Assembly (NCBI GenBank): GCA_934675095.1
Contig: CAKUPC010000067.1
Span: 1 to 6,445, forward strand
Source of the DNA: an uncultured Bacteroidales bacterium
GTDB lineage: Bacteria > Bacteroidota > Bacteroidia > Bacteroidales > UBA932
Reading direction: 5' to 3'
Length of the DNA: 6,445 nt
Below, piece by piece: positions 1 through 6,304 of the stretch; position 1 is the stretch's first letter; every line of letters starts with the position of its first letter. Under the pieces are notes generated by a model that did not search any database, had not been told where the DNA came from, and saw only the letters and a list, made by a program, of their open reading frames with translations. The translations under genes and the position numbers were made by a program.

Positions 1-741
1 GCTCATGATGTCCGCGTCATCCGCCTTCCGCGCCACGGGGCGAGCTGCCCTATCGGATTGGGCGTGAGCTGCTCGGCTGACCGCAACATCAAGGCGAAGA
101 TTAACGCCGACGGAATCTGGATTGAGAAGATGGACGACAAGCCTTACGAGCTCATCCCTGAGGAACTTCGCAATGCCGGTGAGGGCGACGCGGTGAAGAT
201 TGACCTCGACAGGCCTATGGCTGAGGTCCTGGCTGAACTTACGAAATATCCTGTATCGACACGCCTGAGCCTCAACGGGACCATCATCGTGGCACGCGAC
301 ATCGCCCATGCCAAAATCAAGGCACGTCTCGACGCCGGCGAGCCTATGCCGCAGTACCTCAAGGACCATCCGGTCTATTATGCCGGTCCGGCCAAGACTC
401 CTGCCGGAATGCCTTGCGGCTCCCTCGGTCCTACGACCGCCGGACGAATGGATCCTTATGTGGATGAGTTCCAGTCACACGGCGGCTCTCTCATCATGCT
501 CGCCAAGGGCAACAGAAGCCAGGCGGTGACCGATGCCTGCAAAAAGCATAGCGGATTCTACCTCGGCTCAATCGGAGGCCCGGCTGCAATCCTCGCTCAG
601 AACAACATCAAGAGCATCGAATGCGTCGAGTTCCCTGAACTCGGAATGGAGGCTGTCTGGAAAATCCGCGTGGAGAACTTCCCGGCATTCATCCTCGTCG
701 ATGACAAGGGCAACAACTTCTTCTCGCCTTTCGGCCTGTAA
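1..741 (+). CDS. Class I fumarate hydratase (FumA/FumB type, iron-sulfur), C-terminal part
   Basis: Interconverts fumarate and malate in the cytosol (TCA cycle or reductive succinate branch) using an oxygen-sensitive [4Fe-4S] cluster. The frame is open from base 1 to the TAA at 739-741, giving 246 residues, so the gene starts outside the window; TTG 58 and other internal starts are not real. Visible landmarks, numbered from base 1: RLPRHGASC with His12, GVSCSADRN with Cys24, [13 protein letters not shown] with Arg99, GPTTAGRMD with Thr145/Thr146/Arg149, and LAKGNRS with Lys169. From memory, the Leishmania major enzyme uses His334, Cys346 (cluster ligand), Arg421, Thr467/Thr468, Arg471 and Lys491; all of these align with one constant offset of 322, so the active-site half present here is intact. 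About 295 N-terminal residues, including the other two cluster cysteines, are missing because of the window edge. Single-chain architecture is inferred from the continuous sequence spanning the third cysteine and the C-terminal domain. A convergent gene and a shared terminator follow. Confidence 0.96.
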   Translation, partial: AHDVRVIRLPRHGASCPIGLGVSCSADRNIKAKINADGIWIEKMDDKPYELIPEELRNAGEGDAVKIDLDRPMAEVLAELTKYPVSTRLSLNGTIIVARDIAHAKIKARLDAGEPMPQYLKDHPVYYAGPAKTPAGMPCGSLGPTTAGRMDPYVDEFQSHGGSLIMLAKGNRSQAVTDACKKHSGFYLGSIGGPAAILAQNNIKSIECVEFPELGMEAVWKIRVENFPAFILVDDKGNNFFSPFGL

Positions 742-762
742 GTTTCTTGTAACGGAAAATAT

Positions 763-806
763 AAAAAAGCGGGGCGGCGAATGAGTTTCGCCGCCCCGCT
801 TTTTTT
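763..806. terminator. Bidirectional intrinsic terminator between convergent genes
   Basis: A 19-bp perfect stem pairs 763-781 with 787-805 around a 5-base loop (TGAGT). The 13-bp core AGCGGGGCGGCGAA/TTCGCCGCCCCGCT is almost all G-C and is flanked by six A on the left and seven T on the right. Read on the plus strand, the T run lies at 800-806, just after the fumarase stop at 741. Read on the minus strand, the A run at 763-768 becomes the U tract, just after the M23-LysM stop at 818. The symmetry and the position between two convergent stop codons indicate that it ends both transcripts. Confidence 0.93.
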
Positions 807-817
807 ACTTGAAAAAA

Positions 818-1873
818 TTACCTGACGCGCAGCTTCTGTCCGATGCGCAGCGTCGCCGTCGATTTGATGCCGTTGAGCCGGCAGATTGCGCTCACGGTAG
901 TGCCGTTCTTCTGGGCAATCTTCCCGAGCGTGTCCCCGGACTTCACGATGTGCCATCTCATAGCCTTGAGGGCCGCCTCTTCCGCCGCGTCCTCCTCGGC
1001 GCTCTTGAGTTCGTCGTCGAAGTTCTGCTCGTAGTTGCTGAACTGGCTGAGGTACTTCTTCTTCAGGACGAACATCCTGTGGCGCAGCACTCCGGTCTCG
1101 AAGTCGATGAGCCACTGAGGGTCAAAGGCATAGCCGTTGTAGCGCGTCTCGAAATGAAGATGCGGCCCGGTCGAGCGTCCGGTGCTGCCGCCGAGTCCGA
1201 TGACGTCTCCTGCGTTCACCCAGTCTCCGGCTTCCACATTTCTCTTGGAAAGATGCCCGTAAAAAGTCTCCAGACCGTTCTCATGACGGACGACCACCAC
1301 GTTTCCGTAGCCTCGCATCGTGGTGGAGATTCTGACCTTGCCGTTGAACGTCGCGTAAATCGGCGTGCCCGTCGTGAGCGGCAAATCCACGCCCTGATGC
1401 CTGCGGCCGCGTCTCGGCCCGAACTTTCCGCGCGGGTTCACCTTTCCTTGATAGGGGCAGGAATAGTTGCTCAGGCTATCGACAAGCCAGATTGCGGAGT
1501 AGGATGGGAGGGAATCCCACGGGACCTTGTAGGGATCCACCGAGCGGTTGTCCCAGTGTGCGGTGAAAATCTCGTTGTCCCAAGCGAAGTCCTCGGTCTT
1601 GATGTATTTCCATGTCCCGTTCCCGTAGAGAACCACCTTCACGAACTCCGACATGGTGTCGAGCGTATCGACCGGGTCGGACTCCGTGACGACCAGCGGC
1701 TTCACGGCCTGACGCGGCCGCCTCGGAACCAGCTCGTTCTCCGTCGTGGGAAACCTGAAGTTCGGGTTTGCGGAGGGGATGTTCTCATCCACCACCTTAG
1801 CTGGTTTCTGCGCCGCCGCCATCAGAGGCAGCAGCGCAGAAACCATCATAGTAAGACATTTCAGCGGCCTCAT
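818..1873 (-). CDS. Secreted M23 (LytM-type) zinc peptidase with C-terminal LysM domain
   Basis: Predicted murein hydrolase that cuts peptide cross-links in peptidoglycan (351 residues). Residues 1-21 form a Sec signal peptide: basic MRPLK start, hydrophobic core to about residue 18, and a likely cut after AAA before Gln22. There is no lipobox cysteine, so periplasmic or surface release is expected. Residues 60-150 contain a Bacteroidota-looking linker module (FVKVVLYGNGTWKYIK, about 77-92) of unknown role. The M23 core spans about 155-258 with all catalytic residues: HQGVD (zinc ligands His159 and Asp163), FYGHL (His207), and PHLHF (His238, with zinc ligand His240). A charged linker (about 280-303) leads to a LysM repeat at 306-351 (HIVKSGDTLGKIA through IGQKLRV), which binds glycan chains. 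The ATG at 1873 overlaps the stop of the mutase gene as ATGA and is preceded by GGAGG, supporting this start. It is the last gene of the minus-strand unit. The exact bond cleaved cannot be told. Confidence 0.93.
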   Translation of the reverse strand: MRPLKCLTMMVSALLPLMAAAQKPAKVVDENIPSANPNFRFPTTENELVPRRPRQAVKPLVVTESDPVDTLDTMSEFVKVVLYGNGTWKYIKTEDFAWDNEIFTAHWDNRSVDPYKVPWDSLPSYSAIWLVDSLSNYSCPYQGKVNPRGKFGPRRGRRHQGVDLPLTTGTPIYATFNGKVRISTTMRGYGNVVVVRHENGLETFYGHLSKRNVEAGDWVNAGDVIGLGGSTGRSTGPHLHFETRYNGYAFDPQWLIDFETGVLRHRMFVLKKKYLSQFSNYEQNFDDELKSAEEDAAEEAALKAMRWHIVKSGDTLGKIAQKNGTTVSAICRLNGIKSTATLRIGQKLRVR

Positions 1874-3231
1874 TTCTGCTCGCCTCCGAACTTGTTCACG
1901 AGAATGTCCTTCACCTGAGCGAGCTTGTCCGCGAGCAGTTCGTCAGAATCCGCCTCGCAGATGAACCTCAGGTAAGGCTCGGTGTTCGACGGGCGGACGT
2001 TGAACCACCAGCGCGGGAACTCGACCCTGTAGCCGTCGAAGTCCATGTAGGCCGTCGGCTTCTCCTGCGCGAGGAAATGGTCGCGTACAGCGTCCATCGC
2101 GCCCTGCTTGTCCTCAATCTTGAAGTTGACCTCCCCGGAATTTTTGTATTTCTCGATGCGCGAAATCAGCTGGCTGAGCGAAACGCCCCTGCGCTTCATG
2201 TCCGCGACGACATTGAGGATAATCATCGACGCGAGAAGTCCGCTGTCGGAGTAGAAGAAGTCGCGGAAATAATAGTGTCCCGCAAGCTCTCCTCCATAGA
2301 TTCCGTTGATTTCGCGGAGCTTGTTCGCGGCGAACGCGCGTCCGACCTTCCATGTCTCCATCTGCGCGCCCATCGGTGCAAGATATTCGCCCACGGCCTT
2401 GGAGCTGCGTATGTCCTGAAGCACGATGCCCCTCAGGCCCTTCTTTTCAAGGAAATAGTGCCCGAGCACCGCAATCATAAGGTCCGGAGATATGAACCTC
2501 GCGTTCTCATCGACGAACATCACGCGGTCGGCGTCGCCGTCGTAAATCACTCCGATGTCGGCTCCGGTCTTGCGCACGAGTTCCTGAAGCGCCACCACAT
2601 TCTTGGCAATCAGCGGGTTAGGCTCATGGTTCGGGAAACGTCCGTCAATGGTGTCGAAGATGTAGGACGGCTGAGCTCCGAAGATTTCCTTAGCATAGAG
2701 GTTCGCCATTCCGTTCGAGAGGTCCATCGCAATCCTGAGGTTCGACCAGTCCTCCTTATATTTAATAAGGAAGTTCAGATAGTCCTGATGAACGTCCTTC
2801 TGATAGACCTGTCCTTTCCTTGCGGCCGGAGTGCACGGCTTTCCCTCGTCAATCCACTGCTTGATTTTTCCCAGTCCCGCGTCGAATCCCACTGCGGCGG
2901 CGTTGGTCGTCGATACCTTCATTCCGTTGTACTCCGCCGGGTTGTGCGACGCCGTAATCTGAATCGAGGCCTTGAACCCGTAGTTCGCCGTTCCGAAATA
3001 TACCATAGGCGTGGTGCTGAGCCCGATGTCGTAGATGTCCGCTCCCGCGTCCGTCACTCCGCGAATCACCGCGTCATGAATCGTGTCCGATGAAAGGCGG
3101 CAGTCCCGTCCGAGCAGGACCTTGTCCGTCCCGAGAAGTTCGGGCACGAAAAAGCCCACCTTGTATGCGATGTCCTCGTCCCAATCGACATTCCAGATTC
3201 CCCTGATGTCGTATGCGTGAAATGCTCCCAT
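1870..3231 (-). CDS. Phosphomannomutase / phosphoglucomutase (alpha-D-phosphohexomutase family)
   Basis: Interconverts hexose 1- and 6-phosphates in the cytosol through a phosphoserine enzyme, feeding nucleotide-sugar and surface-glycan synthesis (COG1109/ManB-type, 453 residues, normal for the family). Motifs in order: AYDIRG at 6-11; the phosphoserine loop TASHNP with Ser95; the magnesium loop DGDADR at 231-236; the sugar-recognition loop GELAGH at 314-319; and the phosphate-binding loop RPSNTEP at 413-419. The sugar loop carries Ala where characterised PMM/PGM enzymes usually have Ser (GEMSGH), so the Glc/Man preference is not fixed by sequence. A GlmM assignment is less likely because that family has a different N-terminus and sugar loop. 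I chose ATG 3231 because MGAFHAYDIRG matches the family N-terminus. An in-frame ATG at 3291 would add 20 unrelated residues and overlap def. The gene begins 19 bases after the def stop and its TGA overlaps the M23 start as ATGA. No Shine-Dalgarno sequence is seen. Confidence 0.94.
   Translation of the reverse strand: MGAFHAYDIRGIWNVDWDEDIAYKVGFFVPELLGTDKVLLGRDCRLSSDTIHDAVIRGVTDAGADIYDIGLSTTPMVYFGTANYGFKASIQITASHNPAEYNGMKVSTTNAAAVGFDAGLGKIKQWIDEGKPCTPAARKGQVYQKDVHQDYLNFLIKYKEDWSNLRIAMDLSNGMANLYAKEIFGAQPSYIFDTIDGRFPNHEPNPLIAKNVVALQELVRKTGADIGVIYDGDADRVMFVDENARFISPDLMIAVLGHYFLEKKGLRGIVLQDIRSSKAVGEYLAPMGAQMETWKVGRAFAANKLREINGIYGGELAGHYYFRDFFYSDSGLLASMIILNVVADMKRRGVSLSQLISRIEKYKNSGEVNFKIEDKQGAMDAVRDHFLAQEKPTAYMDFDGYRVEFPRWWFNVRPSNTEPYLRFICEADSDELLADKLAQVKDILVNKFGGEQK
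1883..1887 (-). promoter_or_regulatory. Shine-Dalgarno-like GGAGG for the M23-LysM gene
   Basis: On the minus strand GGAGG lies 9 bases before the ATG at 1873, inside the final Gly-Gly codons of the upstream phosphomutase gene. No other gene start in this window has such a motif, so it may assist re-initiation at the ATGA stop-start overlap. It could also be chance, since GGA GGC is a common Gly-Gly coding pair. Confidence 0.4.
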
Positions 3232-3250
3232 GTCGTTGAATTTTAATTTG

Positions 3251-3799
3251 TTACTTTGATTTGTATCTCGTCTGAACCTTGCGCGAGGCAATGTTCTGGA
3301 GTTTCCTCGAAATCATCTTCTTCCGAATCGGGGACAGCTCATCAACAAATAGCCTGCCATCCAGATGGGCCATCTCGTGCTGCACCATCCGGCAGCCGAA
3401 CTTGTCAAAGACCTCCACCTGCTTCTCGAAATTCTCGTCGTAGTACTCTACCTTAATCGACGACGGTCTCACGACTTCTGCGTATATTCCCGGGATGCTG
3501 AGGCAACCCTCTGAGTATGAACAGGTTTCCTTGCTTTCTTCGAGAACCTTCGGATTTATCATCGTCCGTCTGAAATCCTTGAGGTAGGGATATGTGTCCG
3601 TGAGTTCCGTCCCATCGACGATGAGAACCCGCAGCGGAACGCCCACCTGAGGGGCCGCAAGCCCGCATCCGTCCGCATTTTTCAGCGTCTCCTTCATGTC
3701 CTCGACGAGTTTCGTCAATTCTTCCCTTTTCGTCAAATCCGCCTCGTCGTCGGCACGGCGGAGCACCTCCTGACCGTAAAGATATATAGGTAAAATCAT
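3251..3799 (-). CDS. def: Peptide deformylase
   Basis: Removes the formyl group from the N-terminal methionine of new proteins, using an iron or zinc ion in the cytosol near the ribosome exit. It has 182 residues, a normal length. All three family motifs are intact: motif 1 GCGLAAPQVG at 44-53 (with Gln51), motif 2 EGCLSIPG at 97-104 (metal ligand Cys99), and motif 3 QHEMAHLDG at 140-148 (metal ligands His141 and His145, catalytic Glu142). The N-terminus MILPIYLYGQEVLR is typical of Bacteroidota deformylases, and ATG 3799 is the natural start, with A at -3 and -6 and no Shine-Dalgarno. It lies 37 bases downstream of ruvX and 19 bases upstream of the phosphomutase gene, so it is probably read from the ruvX promoter; no separate promoter matching the consensus is seen. 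The C-terminal tail (about 155-182) is basic, as is common in the family. Confidence 0.97.
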   Translation of the reverse strand: MILPIYLYGQEVLRRADDEADLTKREELTKLVEDMKETLKNADGCGLAAPQVGVPLRVLIVDGTELTDTYPYLKDFRRTMINPKVLEESKETCSYSEGCLSIPGIYAEVVRPSSIKVEYYDENFEKQVEVFDKFGCRMVQHEMAHLDGRLFVDELSPIRKKMISRKLQNIASRKVQTRYKSK

Positions 3800-3836
3800 A
3801 TTTGTAAATATTTATATTTCATTTATTTCCCGCATC
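3800..3836. other. AT-rich spacer between ruvX and def
   Basis: This 37-base gap is almost entirely A and T at its def-proximal end, in sharp contrast to the flanking genes. It contains the perfect 10-base palindrome TAAATATTTA at 3805-3814. The likely role is an A-rich translation-enhancing leader for def, as is usual in Bacteroidota, which rarely use Shine-Dalgarno pairing. No TAnnTTTG promoter box is present on the minus strand here. Confidence 0.4.
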
Positions 3837-4256
3837 CTAGGCATCCTTCGTCCGGTCCATATAGCTCTGGAGAATTATCGCCGCGCTGATTTTATCGACG
3901 CTCTCCTTGTCGCGGCGGTCCTTTTTCTTCATGCCCCCGTCAATCATCGCCCTGTGCGCCAGAACCGACGTGAACCTTTCGTCCTCCGTCACTACCGGAA
4001 TGCCCGGAAAGGCGTTTTTCAGCGTCCGCAGGAACACATCGACATCCGCCGCGGCCTCGGACGGCCTCCCGTTCATGTTCATCGGATACCCCACCACAAA
4101 CTTCACAACATTCTCATTTTGAGCGTAAGTTTTGAGATATTCTATTATCTTTGCAGAATGTACCGTGTCCAGGGCAGACGCGAAGATTCCGAGCGGGTCA
4201 CTCACGGCGACTCCGACTCTCTTGCGTCCGTAATCTATTCCAATAAGTCTGTCCAT
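3837..4256 (-). CDS. ruvX: YqgF/RuvX family putative Holliday junction resolvase / pre-16S rRNA nuclease
   Basis: RNase H-fold nuclease family linked in E. coli to Holliday junction processing and to maturation of the 16S rRNA 5' end; cytosolic, 139 residues, the usual size. Visible motifs: IDYGRKRVGVAVSD at 7-20 with acidic Asp8; FVVGYPMNMNGRPSE at 53-67; EDERFTS at 91-97; and the C-terminal DKISAAIIL at 121-129 with Asp121. These are the conserved acidic sites and the MNG loop of the family. I chose ATG 4256 because the RNase H strand carrying Asp8 starts immediately after it; longer forms would run into the divergent gene, and no other start codon lies before Asp8. A near-consensus Bacteroidota promoter ends only 6 bases upstream, implying a leaderless or almost leaderless message. 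First gene of the minus-strand cluster, followed by def. Confidence 0.95.
   Translation of the reverse strand: MDRLIGIDYGRKRVGVAVSDPLGIFASALDTVHSAKIIEYLKTYAQNENVVKFVVGYPMNMNGRPSEAAADVDVFLRTLKNAFPGIPVVTEDERFTSVLAHRAMIDGGMKKKDRRDKESVDKISAAIILQSYMDRTKDA
4118..4153 (+). promoter_or_regulatory. Candidate Bacteroidota promoter for the LytM-dxr unit, inside ruvX
   Basis: TATCTTTG at 4146-4153 is a perfect match to the TAnnTTTG -7 box and is followed by GCA. It lies about 127 bases before the ATG at 4281, antisense to the 5' third of ruvX. The nearest upstream TTTG (4118-4121) is 24 bases away, longer than the usual 19-21, so the -33 part is poor. No TAnnTTTG box is present in the 24-base intergenic gap on this strand, which makes this the best visible candidate. 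Confidence 0.4.
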
Positions 4257-4262
4257 CGGATG

Positions 4263-4294
4263 CAAAGTTAATACTAAACTATGGCTCAACAAAA
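4263..4294 (-). promoter_or_regulatory. Bacteroidota-type promoter for the ruvX-def-phosphomutase-M23 unit
   Basis: Read on the minus strand, a TTTTG box (bases 4294-4290) is followed, counting from TTTG, by exactly 19 bases and then TAACTTTG (bases 4270-4263). This matches the Bacteroides consensus TTTG-N19-21-TAnnTTTG. The -7 box ends 6 bases before the ruvX ATG, so transcription should start at or within a few bases of the start codon. The -33 box lies inside codons 4-5 of the divergent membrane LytM gene. Confidence 0.75.
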
Positions 4295-5132
4295 TAAAGA
4301 TAAAAAAGTTCGCCGCTATGTGCTGACCCTCGTGGAGGACATGACCCACAAGCCGCTGAACTCGATTAGGTTCACGAGGCCGATGGCGACACTGGTAGTC
4401 ACCAATGTCTTTCTCCTGCTCTGCGCGCTGATTTACTGCGTGATAGCCTTCACGCCGCTGCGCACGTTCATTCCCGGCTACCCGGACGCGCACACCAAGA
4501 GGGCGGCGATTCAGAACGCCATCAGGGTCGATTCACTCGAAAAGGTCATCTGCCGCTGGGAACTCTATTCCGAGAACCTGCGCAGGGTTGTCGAGGGGGA
4601 CGGGACCGTCGATGTGACGAGCATCCTCACCGGAGCCGACCCGGCCATGCCTCCTGCCTCCGACGAGGGGGCCGATGGAATCACCGACGCCGAGTTCCGC
4701 GACGCCGTGGTGGAGGAAGAGCAGTTCGACCTCTCTTCCGGACAGAGGAGGGAACTCCCGATTGAGGGAATACATTTCTTCTCGCCGCTCAAGGGTGTGG
4801 TGAGCAAGCCTTACGACAAATATGTGCATCCTTATGTCGATCTGACGGCTCCTGCCAATTCCGTCGTGATGGCCACCCTCGACGGCACCGTCATCTTCAC
4901 GGGCTGGAACAACGATGCCGGATACACGATTCAGATTCAGCACTCCGACGACATCGTTTCCATCTACCAGCACACCGAGAAGCTTCTCAAGAAGACCGGG
5001 GACAAGGTCACGGCCGGAACCCCGATTGCGCTCGTAGGCAGCGCCGGAAATCTTGCGGTCGGCGACCATCTCCGCTTTGAACTCTGGTACCGGGGAGAGT
5101 CCGTCGATCCGGCTAAATATGTTAATTTCTGA
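4281..5132 (+). CDS. Membrane-anchored M23/LytM-like protein, zinc site degenerate
   Basis: Single-pass inner-membrane protein of 283 residues with a periplasmic LytM domain. A basic cytoplasmic N-terminus (to about 35) precedes a hydrophobic helix at about 36-58 (ATLVVTNVFLLLCALIYCVI). Residues 59-160 form a polar, acid-rich linker, and the LytM fold covers about 165-280 (FFSPLKGVVSKPYD to the C-terminus). Remaining M23 landmarks are HPYVD (His183, Asp187), YQHTEKL (His231) and DHLRFEL (His263). The second histidine of the HxH motif, a zinc ligand, is Arg265 (codon CGC), and the usual Gly of HxGxD is Tyr185. Zinc binding and hydrolysis are therefore doubtful; it may act as a scaffold or amidase activator like EnvC/NlpD-type LytM factors, which is inference. 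ATG 4281 has A at -3 and no Shine-Dalgarno. It diverges from ruvX across 24 bases and sits 5 bases before dxr, indicating co-transcription. Confidence 0.88.
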   Translation: MAQQNKDKKVRRYVLTLVEDMTHKPLNSIRFTRPMATLVVTNVFLLLCALIYCVIAFTPLRTFIPGYPDAHTKRAAIQNAIRVDSLEKVICRWELYSENLRRVVEGDGTVDVTSILTGADPAMPPASDEGADGITDAEFRDAVVEEEQFDLSSGQRRELPIEGIHFFSPLKGVVSKPYDKYVHPYVDLTAPANSVVMATLDGTVIFTGWNNDAGYTIQIQHSDDIVSIYQHTEKLLKKTGDKVTAGTPIALVGSAGNLAVGDHLRFELWYRGESVDPAKYVNF

Positions 5133-5137
5133 CAGTT

Positions 5138-6304
5138 ATGGGAAAGAGAAAGGTCGCGATACTCGGTTCCACGGGGTCCATAGGACGGCAGGCTCTGGAT
5201 GTAATCAGACAGCACCCGGATTTGTTCGAGGTGGAGCTGCTTACGGCGAACAATAGCGCCGAACTGCTTGTGCAGCAGGCTGTTGAGTTCGACGCGAACA
5301 GCGTGGTGATATGCAATGAGGAGAAATATGGGGAAGTGGCGGATGCTCTGCAGCCTAAGATGATAAAGGTCTTTGCGGGCATGGACTCCGTCTGCGAGCT
5401 CGTGAAGTCGGACGGCATCGACATCGTGCTCACCTCAATGGTCGGGTTCAGCGGACTGCGTTCCACAGTGGCGGCAATCGAGGCGGGAAAGGCAATTGCG
5501 CTCGCGAACAAGGAGACCCTTGTGGCGGCGGGCTCTATTGTGATGAATCTTGCGGAAGAGAACAAGGTGCCGATTCTTCCTGTGGATTCCGAGCACTCCG
5601 CAATCTTCCAGTGCCTTCTCGGCGCGAACGGCAATTCTCTGGAAAAGATTCATCTGACGGCTTCCGGCGGGCCTTTCCGCACCTGGGACAAGTCAAGGAT
5701 AGCCGCCGCGAAGGCCTGTGACGCGCTCCGGCACCCGAACTGGAACATGGGCAGCAAGATAACCATAGACTCCGCGACGATGATGAACAAGGGCTTCGAG
5801 GTCATCGAGGCCAAGTGGCTCTTCGGCGTCGAGCCCGGGAAGATAAGCGTCGTCGTGCATCCGGAATCGATAGTGCATTCCATGGTGGAATACGCCGACG
5901 GCGCCGTGATTGCCCAGCTCGGCTGTCCGGATATGCGAGAGCCGATACAGTTCGCCCTTGCATATCCCCGGAGGCTTCCTCTGAACAACCGCAAGCTGGA
6001 CTTCGCGAAGCTCGGCTCGCTCACCTTCGAGGAACCCGACCTGTCGAGATTCCCCGCGCTCGGTCTTGCCTATTCCGCGCTCGACCGCGGAGGCAACATC
6101 CCGTGCGCGATGAATGCGGCGAACGAGGTGGCTGTGGCGGCGTATCTACGCGACGAAATCAGCTTCTACGGCATTCCCGAGCTTGTCTCCGAGTGCATGG
6201 AGCGAACCCCGTTCATCGGGAATCCTTCGCTGGACGACATATTCGCCACCAACGACGAGACGGCGGCTCTGGCTCGAACATTGATTGCCTCGGGGCGGTT
6301 TTGA
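5138..6304 (+). CDS. dxr: 1-deoxy-D-xylulose 5-phosphate reductoisomerase
   Basis: Converts 1-deoxy-D-xylulose 5-phosphate to 2-C-methyl-D-erythritol 4-phosphate with NADPH, the committed step of the MEP isoprenoid pathway, in the cytosol. It has 388 residues, within the usual family range. The N-terminal Rossmann domain has the NADPH loop GSTGSIG at 10-16; ALANKETLVAAG at 121-132 and PVDSEHSAIFQ at 148-158 give the metal ligands Asp150 and Glu152. TASGGPF at 174-180 and HPNWNMGSKITIDSATMMNKGFE at 199-221 supply substrate contacts, with Asn217, Lys218 and the third metal ligand Glu221. AMNAANEVAVAAYL at 324-337 is the C-terminal helical signature. No key residue is missing. ATG 5138 follows the LytM-like stop by 5 bases and gives the family N-terminus directly; there is no Shine-Dalgarno, so translation may be coupled. 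The usual Bacteroidota neighbour rseP does not follow within the window. Confidence 0.97.
   Translation: MGKRKVAILGSTGSIGRQALDVIRQHPDLFEVELLTANNSAELLVQQAVEFDANSVVICNEEKYGEVADALQPKMIKVFAGMDSVCELVKSDGIDIVLTSMVGFSGLRSTVAAIEAGKAIALANKETLVAAGSIVMNLAEENKVPILPVDSEHSAIFQCLLGANGNSLEKIHLTASGGPFRTWDKSRIAAAKACDALRHPNWNMGSKITIDSATMMNKGFEVIEAKWLFGVEPGKISVVVHPESIVHSMVEYADGAVIAQLGCPDMREPIQFALAYPRRLPLNNRKLDFAKLGSLTFEEPDLSRFPALGLAYSALDRGGNIPCAMNAANEVAVAAYLRDEISFYGIPELVSECMERTPFIGNPSLDDIFATNDETAALARTLIASGRF

Noticed and set aside
809..1918. Long plus-strand open frame (369 codons) opposite the M23-LysM gene
   Set aside because: It is antisense to a gene with complete M23 and LysM motifs, has no recognisable protein features, and is explained by low stop frequency opposite G+C-rich coding sequence.
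2077..3093. Long plus-strand open frame (338 codons) opposite the phosphomutase gene
   Set aside because: The minus strand holds every phosphohexomutase motif in order; the plus-strand translation is low in complexity of hydrophobic pattern, rich in Arg, Val and His, and matches nothing I recognise.
3232..3291. Upstream in-frame ATG at 3291 for the phosphomutase
   Set aside because: It would add 20 basic residues not seen in the family and overlap the end of def by 41 bases; ATG 3231 gives the family N-terminus.
4257..4493. N-terminal extension of ruvX up to ATG 4493
   Set aside because: The extra 79 residues lie antisense to the divergent LytM gene, and the RNase H domain begins exactly at ATG 4256.
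4533..5069. Minus-strand open frame (178 codons) opposite the membrane LytM-like gene
   Set aside because: It is a shadow of a real LytM-domain gene; there is no start context, motif or operon logic.
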